Assembly: GCA_964447285.1 (NCBI GenBank)
Contig: CAYURO010000010.1
Coordinates: forward strand, 62,001 to 126,000
Length of the DNA: 64,000 nucleotides
Reading direction: 5' to 3'
Source: CAJBNH01 sp964447285
GTDB taxonomy: Bacteria; Myxococcota_A; UBA9042
The position numbers and the translations under genes were made by a program. Within the stretch, counting starts at the first letter, position 1. Each line of letters starts with the position of its first letter. The notes beneath the pieces were generated by a model. That model had not been told where the DNA came from, did not search any database, and was given only the letters and a program-made list of their open reading frames with translations. Shown one piece after another: positions 1 to 7,524 of the stretch.

Positions 1-1331
1 CCATCGTCGGCCACCGTCAGCTCGACGCGGTTGCCCTCGGCCGCGCGCGCGGTGATGTGGATCGTTCCATGGCTCGCCTTGCCCCGTTCCAACCGCAGGT
101 CGGGCTTCTCGATCCCGTGATCCACGCAATTCCGCAACAGGTGGGTCAGCGGGTCCTTCAGCTCATCAAGCACCCGGCGGTCGATCTCGATGTCCTCGCC
201 GGTCACCCGCAGCTCGGCGTCCTTGCCCTGCGCGCGCGCGAGGTCTCGCACCAGTGAGGGCAAAGTGGCCAGCAGGTGCGAACACGGCAGCAGCAAAAGT
301 CGCTTCGTGTCGTCGAGCAGGCGATCCGCAAGGGCGGCCAGCGACTGGGCATCCTGGTACACCGCCGCCGCCAGACTGCGCAGGGTGTGTTCCAGCGCCC
401 GCGCGTGCAGCACCTCGGCCTCCAGCCGCTCGGCCAGACCGGCTGCGTCGTCCTTGGCCAGACGCGCGTTGCCCGTCAGCTGCGCGCGACGCTGATTCCA
501 GCTCGTCAGATCCGCTGCCAATGCGCGAACTTCTGCCGCGCGACCGCCTGCCGTCAGCTTGGCCCCCAGCAGCTCCTCAGCTTCGAGCAGAATCGCTCCC
601 AGCTTCTGCGTCGACACACGCACCGTGTCGTTGGGTCCGGCGGCCGTCGTCGGCAGCCGCGGCGAGACCCGTGCCGGTTCCTCGGGCGTGTCTGGTTCGG
701 CGGGCTTCGCCGGCTCTGGCGGGGCGGGGGCGGCCGGCGTCGGTGCTGCTCGATCGCGAAAGAACGCGCGCGCGGCGGGCTTTGGGGGTGTCGTCGGAGC
801 CAGAATCGCGGCGGGAGGCCGGGGGGGGGCAACGGGTGCCGGCGCGGCAGGGGCGACCTGGTCTGGCGCCGGGGCGGCGACGGGAAGCGGAACGGACGGC
901 GCGACCGCGGACTCGGCACCGGCCGCGCCGGCCCAACGCTTCAGGGAAGCTAGCGCTTGCCGCTCATGCTGTTGCGTGTCCCCACCGGCGGTCCCGTCCG
1001 GCTTGTCGCACAGCACGGTCAGCAGGCGCAGCGCAGGGTGCACCGCGTCGAGGATCTCGGTCGATGGAACCAGCGCGCCCCGCTTCATCGCCGCGAACAG
1101 GCTCTCGAGTTCGGTGCACAACGACTCGACGGACGCGAGACTGACCGACCTTGCAGCGCCTTTGAGCGAGTGGGCCTCGCGAAAGACCCGCTCGACGATC
1201 GCGGCCCGCTCGGCACCCTCCGAGCGCTCGAGCGCCAGAAGGCCCGACGACATCGCACCGATATGTTCGGCCGCCTCTTCGCGAAAGGTCTCTCGCAGGC
1301 GCGCGAGGAACTGTTGCTTCTTGTCGTCCAT
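1..1331 (-). CDS. cheA: Chemotaxis histidine kinase CheA (3' end beyond window)
   Basis: CheA takes phosphate from ATP onto an HPt histidine and passes it to CheY/CheB-type regulators; it sits in cytoplasmic receptor arrays. Only the N-terminal 443 residues are in the window, and the gene continues past the left edge. The start is ATG at 1331. The HPt domain follows at once, with phospho-acceptor His54 in REAHSLKGAARS. An Ala/Pro-rich linker follows, then the dimerisation region. The P4 ATP-binding N-box (DPLTHLLRNCVDHGIE) begins close to the edge. It is the last visible gene of a leftward cheW-mcp-cheR-cheW-cheA operon, 51 bp after the preceding cheW. Whether a CheW-like tail, a receiver domain or a cheB follows cannot be seen. 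Confidence 0.93.
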   Translation of the reverse strand, partial: MDDKKQQFLARLRETFREEAAEHIGAMSSGLLALERSEGAERAAIVERVFREAHSLKGAARSVSLASVESLCTELESLFAAMKRGALVPSTEILDAVHPALRLLTVLCDKPDGTAGGDTQQHERQALASLKRWAGAAGAESAVAPSVPLPVAAPAPDQVAPAAPAPVAPPRPPAAILAPTTPPKPAARAFFRDRAAPTPAAPAPPEPAKPAEPDTPEEPARVSPRLPTTAAGPNDTVRVSTQKLGAILLEAEELLGAKLTAGGRAAEVRALAADLTSWNQRRAQLTGNARLAKDDAAGLAERLEAEVLHARALEHTLRSLAAAVYQDAQSLAALADRLLDDTKRLLLLPCSHLLATLPSLVRDLARAQGKDAELRVTGEDIEIDRRVLDELKDPLTHLLRNCVDHGIEKPDLRLERGKASHGTIHITARAAEGNRVELTVADD

Positions 1332-1382
1332 GGAACGCTCGGCCCCCTTGCTCGGCAAGGCGATGTTCGTCCAGCCCCTCGG

Positions 1383-1931
1383 CTACCTGGCCGCAGACTC
1401 GTCGACCTTGAGTCCGCCGTCCGACAACAGTCGGCCGCCGTCGAGCACCACCAGCATCTGCGGCGTGATGCCCTTCAGAAAGCGATCACGAACCCCTGTG
1501 AGCGTGCGCAGCCCGTCGTGCAGCTCTTGCGCGGCCACCGAACGCAGCCCGTCGATCGTATCCGCGAGCAGCCCGAATTCGGCGTCGCCGTCCTGCAACA
1601 CGATGACCCGGTTGAGCTCGGTCAGCCCGCGCGCGGGCAGGTCGAACAGCTTGCGCAGATCCACGATGGCCAGCACCCGGCCGCGCAGATTCATCACGCC
1701 GGCGATGAAGGGCGGAACGCAGGGCACCGCGGTCACATCCTTGAGTTGGCAGACTTCCCGCACAAACCGCGTCTCGACGGCATAGGTCTCTTCAGCCAGC
1801 GAAAACGCCAACACCTCGACGCGCGCCACGGCGTCCTCGGTTGCTGGGGGCCTGGCGGCGACGCGGGCGCGGGCATCCAGAATTCGCCGCACCTCGTCGC
1901 GAGTTGGCTGAGCATCCTCAAGGGTTGCCAT
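1383..1931 (-). CDS. cheW: CheW-type coupling protein
   Basis: A 182-residue adaptor that links methyl-accepting receptors to CheA. One CheW domain spans about residues 36-175, with the signature GVMNLRGRVLAIVDL at 78-92. An extra N-terminal stretch of about 35 Ala/Arg-rich residues precedes it. The ATG at 1931 is preceded by GGGAGG with 8-nt spacing. The start lies only 3 bp after the cheR stop, so its ribosome binding site lies inside the end of cheR and translation is probably coupled. It is the second of two different CheW paralogues in this operon, which suggests the array uses non-identical couplers. Confidence 0.93.
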   Translation of the reverse strand: MATLEDAQPTRDEVRRILDARARVAARPPATEDAVARVEVLAFSLAEETYAVETRFVREVCQLKDVTAVPCVPPFIAGVMNLRGRVLAIVDLRKLFDLPARGLTELNRVIVLQDGDAEFGLLADTIDGLRSVAAQELHDGLRTLTGVRDRFLKGITPQMLVVLDGGRLLSDGGLKVDESAAR

Positions 1932-1934
1932 TGC

Positions 1935-3338
1935 CTATACCTCCCTCTGGTTGCGGATGGACTCGGCCAGCCGCCCGCAGGTCATGCCCTCCGATTCCGG
2001 CACGAGCTCGTCCCGGGCGCGGGCGGCCAGCAACTGCAGCGCGATGTCCAGATGGCGCCGACTGTGCCTGACCTTGCCCAACTGCCGATAGAGGCCGCCC
2101 AGCGTGTGGTGCGCGAGAATGAAGTCCTGGTCGAGATACAGCACCTTGCCCAACGCGGCCACCGCGTCGTCCAGTCGGCCCTGTTCGCGGCAGACGACGG
2201 CGTGCAGAAAGTGGGCGGCGGGGTTGCTGCGATCGGCGGCGATGGCGTTCTGGCACGCAGCGGCGGCCTCCACCAGCCGACCCTCGTTCGCATACCGTCT
2301 GGCCAGAGTCAGGGCGTCCGCACCGGCCGGGGCGACAACCCTTGGCGCAGAGGCCAGTTGGGCGGCCTCGATGGCGGCAGGGCGGGGCCTGGGACGGGCC
2401 GCCGTGGCGTGCGTGTGCGCAACCGCCGGTGGCGGGTGGGCGACCGGTGCGGGCGTGTGGGTCGGTTGGCCCGCGACGGGTACCTGCACGGGCAAGGTGG
2501 CCTTGCGAAAGACCATGACGTCGCCAAAGCGCTCTTGCTTGAACATCGAAAACAGGGCCGAACTGGCCTCGACCGGCGCGACCAGCAGCACGCCGTCGTC
2601 GACCAGGCAGCGGTGCAGCGCCGCCGCGACGCGAGCCTGATGCTCGGGCGTGAAGTACATCAGCACGTTGCGAAAGAAGATGACGTCCAGCGCGTGGGTC
2701 TCGTTGTGAAGCGACGGATACCGGTCCTGGGCGAGGTTGAGATAGCTGAAGTGAACCAGCGACTTGACAAACGGCGCCACCGAAAACTTCTTGCCCGGCG
2801 CTGGCGAGAAATATGGCGCGCGCAGCCACTCGGGGGCGTTGCGGAAGGACCACTCGCCATACACGCCGGTTTCTGCCTTCCTCAGGCTCTTCAAGTTGAT
2901 GTCGGTGCCGAGGACCGAGACCCTCCAGGTGGGCAGGTCGGGCAGTCCTCTGGCGCACGCGATGGCCAGCGAATAGGCCTCCTCACCCGTGCAGCACCCC
3001 GCGCTCCATAGCCGAAGGCTTCGGGTGGTCGAGGCACGGCGGGCCACCAGTGGCGGCAGGATTTCGCGCGAGAGGACGGCAAAGCTCCCGGGTTCGCGAA
3101 AGAAGTAGGTCTCGCTCACCGTCAGGTGACTCGCAAGGGTCTCAACCTGCCGCGCCGTCAGGGGGCCTGCCAGCCAACGTCGGCCGTCGTTGGCACCCTC
3201 AAACCCCAGCTCGGCGCCTGCCGCGCGAAGCCCTCGCAACAAGTCCGGCCAACGGTCCTCGCCAAATGCCAAACCAAGCCGATCGGCGACCAAGTCGCTC
3301 AACTCGCCCAACTCTGATTTGTCCAACGCCAAGTCCAT
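1935..3338 (-). CDS. cheR: CheR methyltransferase with C-terminal TPR tail
   Basis: A 467-residue SAM-dependent glutamate methyltransferase that modifies receptors during adaptation. The CheR all-alpha N-domain and catalytic domain occupy about residues 1-280. Visible motifs are VSETYFFRE (74-82), the SAM-binding AGCCTGEEAYSLA (113-125, usually AGCSTGEE), GTDIN (144-148) and FRNVLMYF (222-229). A Pro/Ala-rich linker (about 285-340) leads to roughly three TPR-like helical pairs (about 343-440), a known CheR-TPR architecture thought to tether or regulate the enzyme. GTG at 3341 directly precedes the chosen ATG and is an alternative start. The receptor upstream lacks the C-terminal NWETF-type CheR-docking pentapeptide, which fits TPR-mediated recruitment. 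Confidence 0.92.
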   Translation of the reverse strand: MDLALDKSELGELSDLVADRLGLAFGEDRWPDLLRGLRAAGAELGFEGANDGRRWLAGPLTARQVETLASHLTVSETYFFREPGSFAVLSREILPPLVARRASTTRSLRLWSAGCCTGEEAYSLAIACARGLPDLPTWRVSVLGTDINLKSLRKAETGVYGEWSFRNAPEWLRAPYFSPAPGKKFSVAPFVKSLVHFSYLNLAQDRYPSLHNETHALDVIFFRNVLMYFTPEHQARVAAALHRCLVDDGVLLVAPVEASSALFSMFKQERFGDVMVFRKATLPVQVPVAGQPTHTPAPVAHPPPAVAHTHATAARPRPRPAAIEAAQLASAPRVVAPAGADALTLARRYANEGRLVEAAAACQNAIAADRSNPAAHFLHAVVCREQGRLDDAVAALGKVLYLDQDFILAHHTLGGLYRQLGKVRHSRRHLDIALQLLAARARDELVPESEGMTCGRLAESIRNQREV

Positions 3339-3382
3339 CACCGCTCAAGCCTTTCCTGCCGCAGCCGCGACCGACCGCCGTG

Positions 3383-5155
3383 TCATCCGTCGACCCGTTG
3401 CCGCTCGACCAGCACCTTCAAGCGGACGCCCAACTCCTGCAGGCTCTTCGCCGACGCTTCGAGTTGCTTGGTTCCCGCCAGGTTCTGGTGGGTCGCTTGG
3501 CGAATGTTGGCGATGGCTGAGGCGATCTGGTCCATGCCCACCAACTGTTGTTGGCTGGATGCAGCGATCTGGGTGGCGTTTTGCGCCGCCTCGCCGACCG
3601 TGCTGCTGAGAACCTGGATGGACTCGCCCGCGTACGTGGCCTGTTGCACGCCCGCCGCAACCGCTTTGCTGCCCTGCTCGGTAGCCATCACCGCGGCGCT
3701 GGTGGCCTTCTGCACATCCATCAGAATGGTGCGCACTTGCGTGGTGGCGTGGCGCGACTGCTGGGCCAGGCTCTTGACCTCCGCAGCGACCACGGCAAAC
3801 CCCTTGCCCGCCTCGCCCGCCCGCGCCGCTTCGATGGCAGCGTTCACCGCCAACAAGTTCGACTGCTCGGCCAGGTCGCTGACGGTGGCGATGATTTCTC
3901 CAATCGTCTGACCCTGTTCCGACAGCCGGGCGACGGTGCCCGCGATCGAGTCCATCTGCTCGCGGATGCGGTGCATGCCTTCGACGGTTGCATTGACGGC
4001 CTCGCGTCCCGCGTCCGAGACGGCCACGGCCTTTTGCGCCGAGTCCTGCACCGCCCGCGCCTTCTGGTTCGACAGGTGCGCGGTCTGCTTGACCTCTTCG
4101 GCGGTCGTCGAGGTCTCGTTCACGGCTGCGGCCGTTTCCGTTGCACCGGCGGCCACTTGCGAGACCGTCGCGAGAATCTCGGACGACGAAGCCCCCAGCA
4201 CGCCGAAGCCCTCGCGCAGCTCGCGGTTCGTCTCGCGCAAGTTGGCGACCATGACCCGCAGGGCCCGCTGCAGCGTGTCGGACTCGCTTGCTCCCGATGC
4301 GGTCTCGATGCGAACGGTCAGGTCGCCCGCTGCGACCCGATCCGCCGCTGCCGCGAACTGTTGCAGCTTTTCGACCATCACCCGGAACGCGCGCAGCAGA
4401 TCGCCGACCTCGTCGGTCCGGTCGGTCGTCTGGACTTGCACCGAAAGGTCTCCCGCTGCGACGCGTTGGGCCACCTGGGTAACCGACTGCAACGGCGACG
4501 CGGTCAATCGGTTCATCGTCCAGACCAAAAGGAAACCGAAGGCCAACGCGATCATCGCGATGATGACAAGCCAGAACCTGGTCGCGTCCATGGCCTGCTG
4601 AGCCGCGGACATCGACGTGGTGATGCACCTTTCCGAGTTGGCCATCAGGGCGACCAGGTCGGCGTGGATCTGGTCCATGCGGACGCCTTGTGCCCCGGTG
4701 CCCAACGCCCGCGCCTCCTCGACGCGTCCTTCCGCGAGCATCCTCAATTGGCTGTTGCGGACGTCGCGATAGACTTCAAGTGCCCGCCTGACGGTCGCCA
4801 GCTTGGTCAGGTCCTCCGTGTGCTTGTGCTTGATCAATACACGCTCGACTCCAGCCAGCAGCGTCTTGATCAGCTCGGCTCGCTCCTCGATCATCCGCGC
4901 GTCGCGCGCCTGCTCGACCTTGTCGGTAGACAGCAGGGCGTCGAGCATGTCTGCACGCTGGTGATTCTGGTGGCTGCGAACGGCCAGCAGGTCCAGCGAG
5001 GCATGGAAGTTCTCCTCAAACAGGCCGCGTTGCGTCTCCTCGATCTCCGTCATGCCCACGAAGGCAAAGGCGATGACGGCGCCGAACAACACCATCAGCA
5101 CGCCGATACCCACCAAAAGCTTCGACCGTGTCTTGAGGTTCGAGAACCACTTCAT
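3383..5155 (-). CDS. Methyl-accepting chemotaxis protein
   Basis: A 590-residue transmembrane receptor. TM1 is at about 11-34 and TM2 at about 194-214. The periplasmic helical sensor (35-193) looks like a four-helix-bundle type. A HAMP domain lies at about 213-266, with a second HAMP-like repeat (AADRVAAGDLTVRI) just after it. The conserved signalling hairpin tip (EQSNLLAVNAAIEAARAGE) is at about 430-449. The ATG at 5155 is preferred because GGGAGAAA lies 7-8 nt upstream; an in-frame TTG at 5182 has no such site. The C-terminus ends VERQRVDG with no CheR pentapeptide. It lies 28 bp after a cheW gene and 45 bp before cheR in the operon. The ligand cannot be inferred. Confidence 0.93.
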   Translation of the reverse strand: MKWFSNLKTRSKLLVGIGVLMVLFGAVIAFAFVGMTEIEETQRGLFEENFHASLDLLAVRSHQNHQRADMLDALLSTDKVEQARDARMIEERAELIKTLLAGVERVLIKHKHTEDLTKLATVRRALEVYRDVRNSQLRMLAEGRVEEARALGTGAQGVRMDQIHADLVALMANSERCITTSMSAAQQAMDATRFWLVIIAMIALAFGFLLVWTMNRLTASPLQSVTQVAQRVAAGDLSVQVQTTDRTDEVGDLLRAFRVMVEKLQQFAAAADRVAAGDLTVRIETASGASESDTLQRALRVMVANLRETNRELREGFGVLGASSSEILATVSQVAAGATETAAAVNETSTTAEEVKQTAHLSNQKARAVQDSAQKAVAVSDAGREAVNATVEGMHRIREQMDSIAGTVARLSEQGQTIGEIIATVSDLAEQSNLLAVNAAIEAARAGEAGKGFAVVAAEVKSLAQQSRHATTQVRTILMDVQKATSAAVMATEQGSKAVAAGVQQATYAGESIQVLSSTVGEAAQNATQIAASSQQQLVGMDQIASAIANIRQATHQNLAGTKQLEASAKSLQELGVRLKVLVERQRVDG

Positions 5156-5182
5156 GCGAGTTTCTCCCTCTATTGTCGTCAA

Positions 5183-5686
5183 TTACGCGATGGCGCCGGT
5201 ACCCACGGCGATATGCGTCAGCGCACTTTCAATTGCGGTTCCCTCGTCCAAGGACAGCAATCGGCGCAGGTCATGAATCAGGATCAATTCGTCTTCACAA
5301 CGAATTGTGCCATCGACCAGCGGCAGCCCCGGAAGAATTGCATCGGTCGAAACGATTTCTGTCAGCGGAATGTCCAGTACCCCCAGAGTCTCGTCCACCC
5401 GAAGGGCGACCCACCGAGTTCCAGCCATCGCAATCAGCAGTTGGTCCGAGAGACAAACGTCTCGTCGCGGATGGCCGAACCGCGTGCGAAGGTCGATGAC
5501 TGGCAGCACCTCGCCGCCCAAATTAATGATTCCCAAGACGATTTCTGGAGCACCGGGCAGCGGCGTAATCGTCATCACGCGGATGGACCGTCGCACATCG
5601 CCGAGTCGGATGGCGTAGTGCTGGCGGTCGAGGGCAAACGAAACCAGTGCCGCACCGCAAGGGTCTTCCGCGAGCGCGCCCGTCAT
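5183..5686 (-). CDS. cheW: CheW-type coupling protein, first gene of che operon
   Basis: A 167-residue single-domain CheW with GIINLGGEVLPVIDLR at 52-67. It is distinct in sequence from the CheW encoded at 1383-1931. The ATG at 5686 is chosen because GGAGGG lies 7 nt upstream; an in-frame GTG at 5701 would swallow that site. It is the promoter-proximal gene of the leftward chemosensory operon and is followed 27 bp later by the receptor gene. Confidence 0.92.
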   Translation of the reverse strand: MTGALAEDPCGAALVSFALDRQHYAIRLGDVRRSIRVMTITPLPGAPEIVLGIINLGGEVLPVIDLRTRFGHPRRDVCLSDQLLIAMAGTRWVALRVDETLGVLDIPLTEIVSTDAILPGLPLVDGTIRCEDELILIHDLRRLLSLDEGTAIESALTHIAVGTGAIA

Positions 5687-5814
5687 CGCGATGCCCTCCA
5701 CCTACGTTTCGTTGCGGGTCCAGCCTGTGCCGTATCGGCTGAGTCGTCAACCCACCCGAAACACGTCAGCGGCGTTCGGCCAATCCCCCCGCCCCGCCCT
5801 CACAGCCAGCGCCG

Positions 5815-5870
5815 AGTTCTCTGAATTAGCTCACAACTTGACAATTCCTTTTGAAACGTTTCGGTGACCG
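5815..5870. promoter_or_regulatory. AT-rich patch with palindrome upstream of che operon
   Basis: The 234 bp between rmuC and the first cheW contain one conspicuously AT-rich patch in otherwise GC-rich DNA. It includes a perfect 10-bp palindrome GAAACGTTTC (5853-5862) and TTGACA on the + strand. This is the natural place for the leftward che promoter, but no convincing -35/-10 pair, sigma-28 or sigma-54 consensus could be fitted on the minus strand. Confidence 0.3.
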
Positions 5871-5920
5871 CACTCAGCCCGATCCGGACCACTCCGCAGG
5901 GTGCTTGGCGGGTTCGCCGG

Positions 5921-7291
5921 TCATGTAGACCCGTCCGCTCCCGACACCTCGCCCTCGGCGGGCAACACAAGCGCCTCCCCGTCGACAGCCCGCGCCTGCG
6001 ATTCTCCCTCGACCGGCAACGCCTGCACCTCCCGAAGCCGTCGCTGAATCGCACGGTTGCGCGTGGCGGCGTCGTCCATCTTGCGCGCCGCCTCGTCCAG
6101 CTTCTTGCGCACGCCGTCCAGCACATCGCCGAACTTGCCGAACTCGGTCTTGACCTCTCCCAGCACCTTCCACACCTCGCTGGACCGCTTCTGGATCGCC
6201 AGGGTGCGAAAGCCCATCTGCAGGCTGTTCAGCAGCGCGGCCAGCGTCGTCGGACCCGCCACGATCACGCGGTGCTCCCGCTGCAGCAGCTCCAACAGTG
6301 CGGGGCGTCTGCTGATCTCGGCATACAGCCCCTCGACCGGCAGGAACACGATGCCGAAGTCGGTGGTCCACGGCGGCTGCACATACTTCAGATGCACATC
6401 CTTGGCACACGCCTTCACCCGCAATTCCAAAGCCTTGCCTGCAGCTTCCAGTGCCACCGGGTCAGCGCGATCCTGGGCGTCCAGCAGCCGCTGCCAGTCC
6501 TCCAGCGGGAATTTCGAGTCGATGGGCAGCCACACCGCCTGTTCGCCGTCCTGTCGTCCCGGCAAACGCAACGCAAATTCGACCACCTCTGTCGCTCCGG
6601 GTCGCACGGTCACGTTGCGCTGGTACTGCTCCGGCGCCATCACCTCCGCCAGCAGGGACTCGAGCTGCACCTCGCCCCAACCGCCCCGCGCCTTCACGTT
6701 CGTCAGCACGCGCTTCAGGTCGCCCACGCCGGTCGCCAAAACCTGCATCTCGCCCAGCCCCTTGTGCACCTGCTCCAGACGCTCTGACACCTGCTGGAAC
6801 GACTCGCCCAGCCGCTTCTCCAGCGTTCCCTGTAGTTTCTCATCCACCGTCACCCGCATCTCTTCCAGTTTGTTCGTATTTTCCGTGGTCAGGTGCTGCA
6901 GCCGCTTCTCCATCACGTCGCGCATCACCGCCTGGGCCCGTTCGTTCGCGGCCGAGAACTGCGTCAGCTGCAGCGCGAACGCCTCGAGTTGCCGCTGCTC
7001 TGCCTCACGCGCTTCCGCCAGACCGCGCGCCATCTGGTTGCCAAAATCCCGCAGCGCCACTGCCTGTTGCTCCCGATCGACCTGGTTTTGCTGGCGGACG
7101 TCGTCGCGGTGGCGGGTCAGCACGTCGCGCAAGCTGCGTTCCGTGCGTTCCTGGGCTTGGTTCAACCCTTCCAGACGGCCCAGCAGCTCTGGCGACGTCG
7201 TGGGGGGCGGCGGGCGGCGCAACAGCAACAGCACCTGCAGCACAACGGTCACGACCAGCAGCAGCAGCACAGCGACGAGCACAAGGTTCAT
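5921..7291 (-). CDS. rmuC: DNA recombination protein RmuC
   Basis: A 456-residue RmuC-family protein, a presumed membrane-anchored nuclease-fold protein that limits inverted-repeat rearrangements. It has one N-terminal membrane anchor (about residues 3-25), a long coiled coil (about 40-190), then the RmuC core. Family motifs are ARGGWGEVQLESLL, WLPIDSKFPLEDW, FLPVEGLYAE and the VIVAGPTTLAALLNSLQMGF segment. The ATG at 7291 has GGAG 6 nt upstream; an in-frame GTG at 7309 would overlap that site. It is transcribed away from the TonB-dependent receptor gene. No other recombination gene is adjacent. Confidence 0.93.
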   Translation of the reverse strand: MNLVLVAVLLLLVVTVVLQVLLLLRRPPPPTTSPELLGRLEGLNQAQERTERSLRDVLTRHRDDVRQQNQVDREQQAVALRDFGNQMARGLAEAREAEQRQLEAFALQLTQFSAANERAQAVMRDVMEKRLQHLTTENTNKLEEMRVTVDEKLQGTLEKRLGESFQQVSERLEQVHKGLGEMQVLATGVGDLKRVLTNVKARGGWGEVQLESLLAEVMAPEQYQRNVTVRPGATEVVEFALRLPGRQDGEQAVWLPIDSKFPLEDWQRLLDAQDRADPVALEAAGKALELRVKACAKDVHLKYVQPPWTTDFGIVFLPVEGLYAEISRRPALLELLQREHRVIVAGPTTLAALLNSLQMGFRTLAIQKRSSEVWKVLGEVKTEFGKFGDVLDGVRKKLDEAARKMDDAATRNRAIQRRLREVQALPVEGESQARAVDGEALVLPAEGEVSGADGST

Positions 7292-7381
7292 GGCAACTCC
7301 GATGGACACGCGGAAGTGCGCGCGCCGACTTGGCCAACGTGGGCGGCGTCGGCACGCGAGTCAAGGGGCTGCACTGTCGGT

Positions 7382-7402
7382 ATGCGACGTCATCTGTCGC
7401 AT
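7382..7402. promoter_or_regulatory. 7-7-7 inverted repeat upstream of TonB-dependent receptor
   Basis: A perfect inverted repeat ATGCGAC / GTCGCAT with a 7-nt spacer, followed by an 11-nt palindrome GGGGTCACCCC at 7411-7421. Both lie in the divergent rmuC / receptor-gene intergenic region. They could be operators for nutrient-responsive control of the receptor. No cobalamin riboswitch core could be recognised. Confidence 0.3.
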
Positions 7403-7524
7403 GGGCGCACGGGGTCACCCCGGAGAAACCCCTACCCAAAAACGGGGAACGCCCCGGATACCCAAGTGCATCGGCAGAGGCCAAGATCCTTGTTGCGGAA
7501 TCCCCCGCTCGAGATGTTGGACCC

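Noticed and set aside
957..3011. Long + strand open frame (684 codons) across the che genes
   Set aside because: It is antisense to cheA, cheW and cheR, whose motifs are unambiguous. GC-rich codon bias leaves few stops on the opposite strand, and the translated product shows no domain.
7310..7524. Cobalamin riboswitch upstream of the TonB-dependent receptor
   Set aside because: The B12-box and other conserved core elements could not be found; only simple inverted repeats are present.
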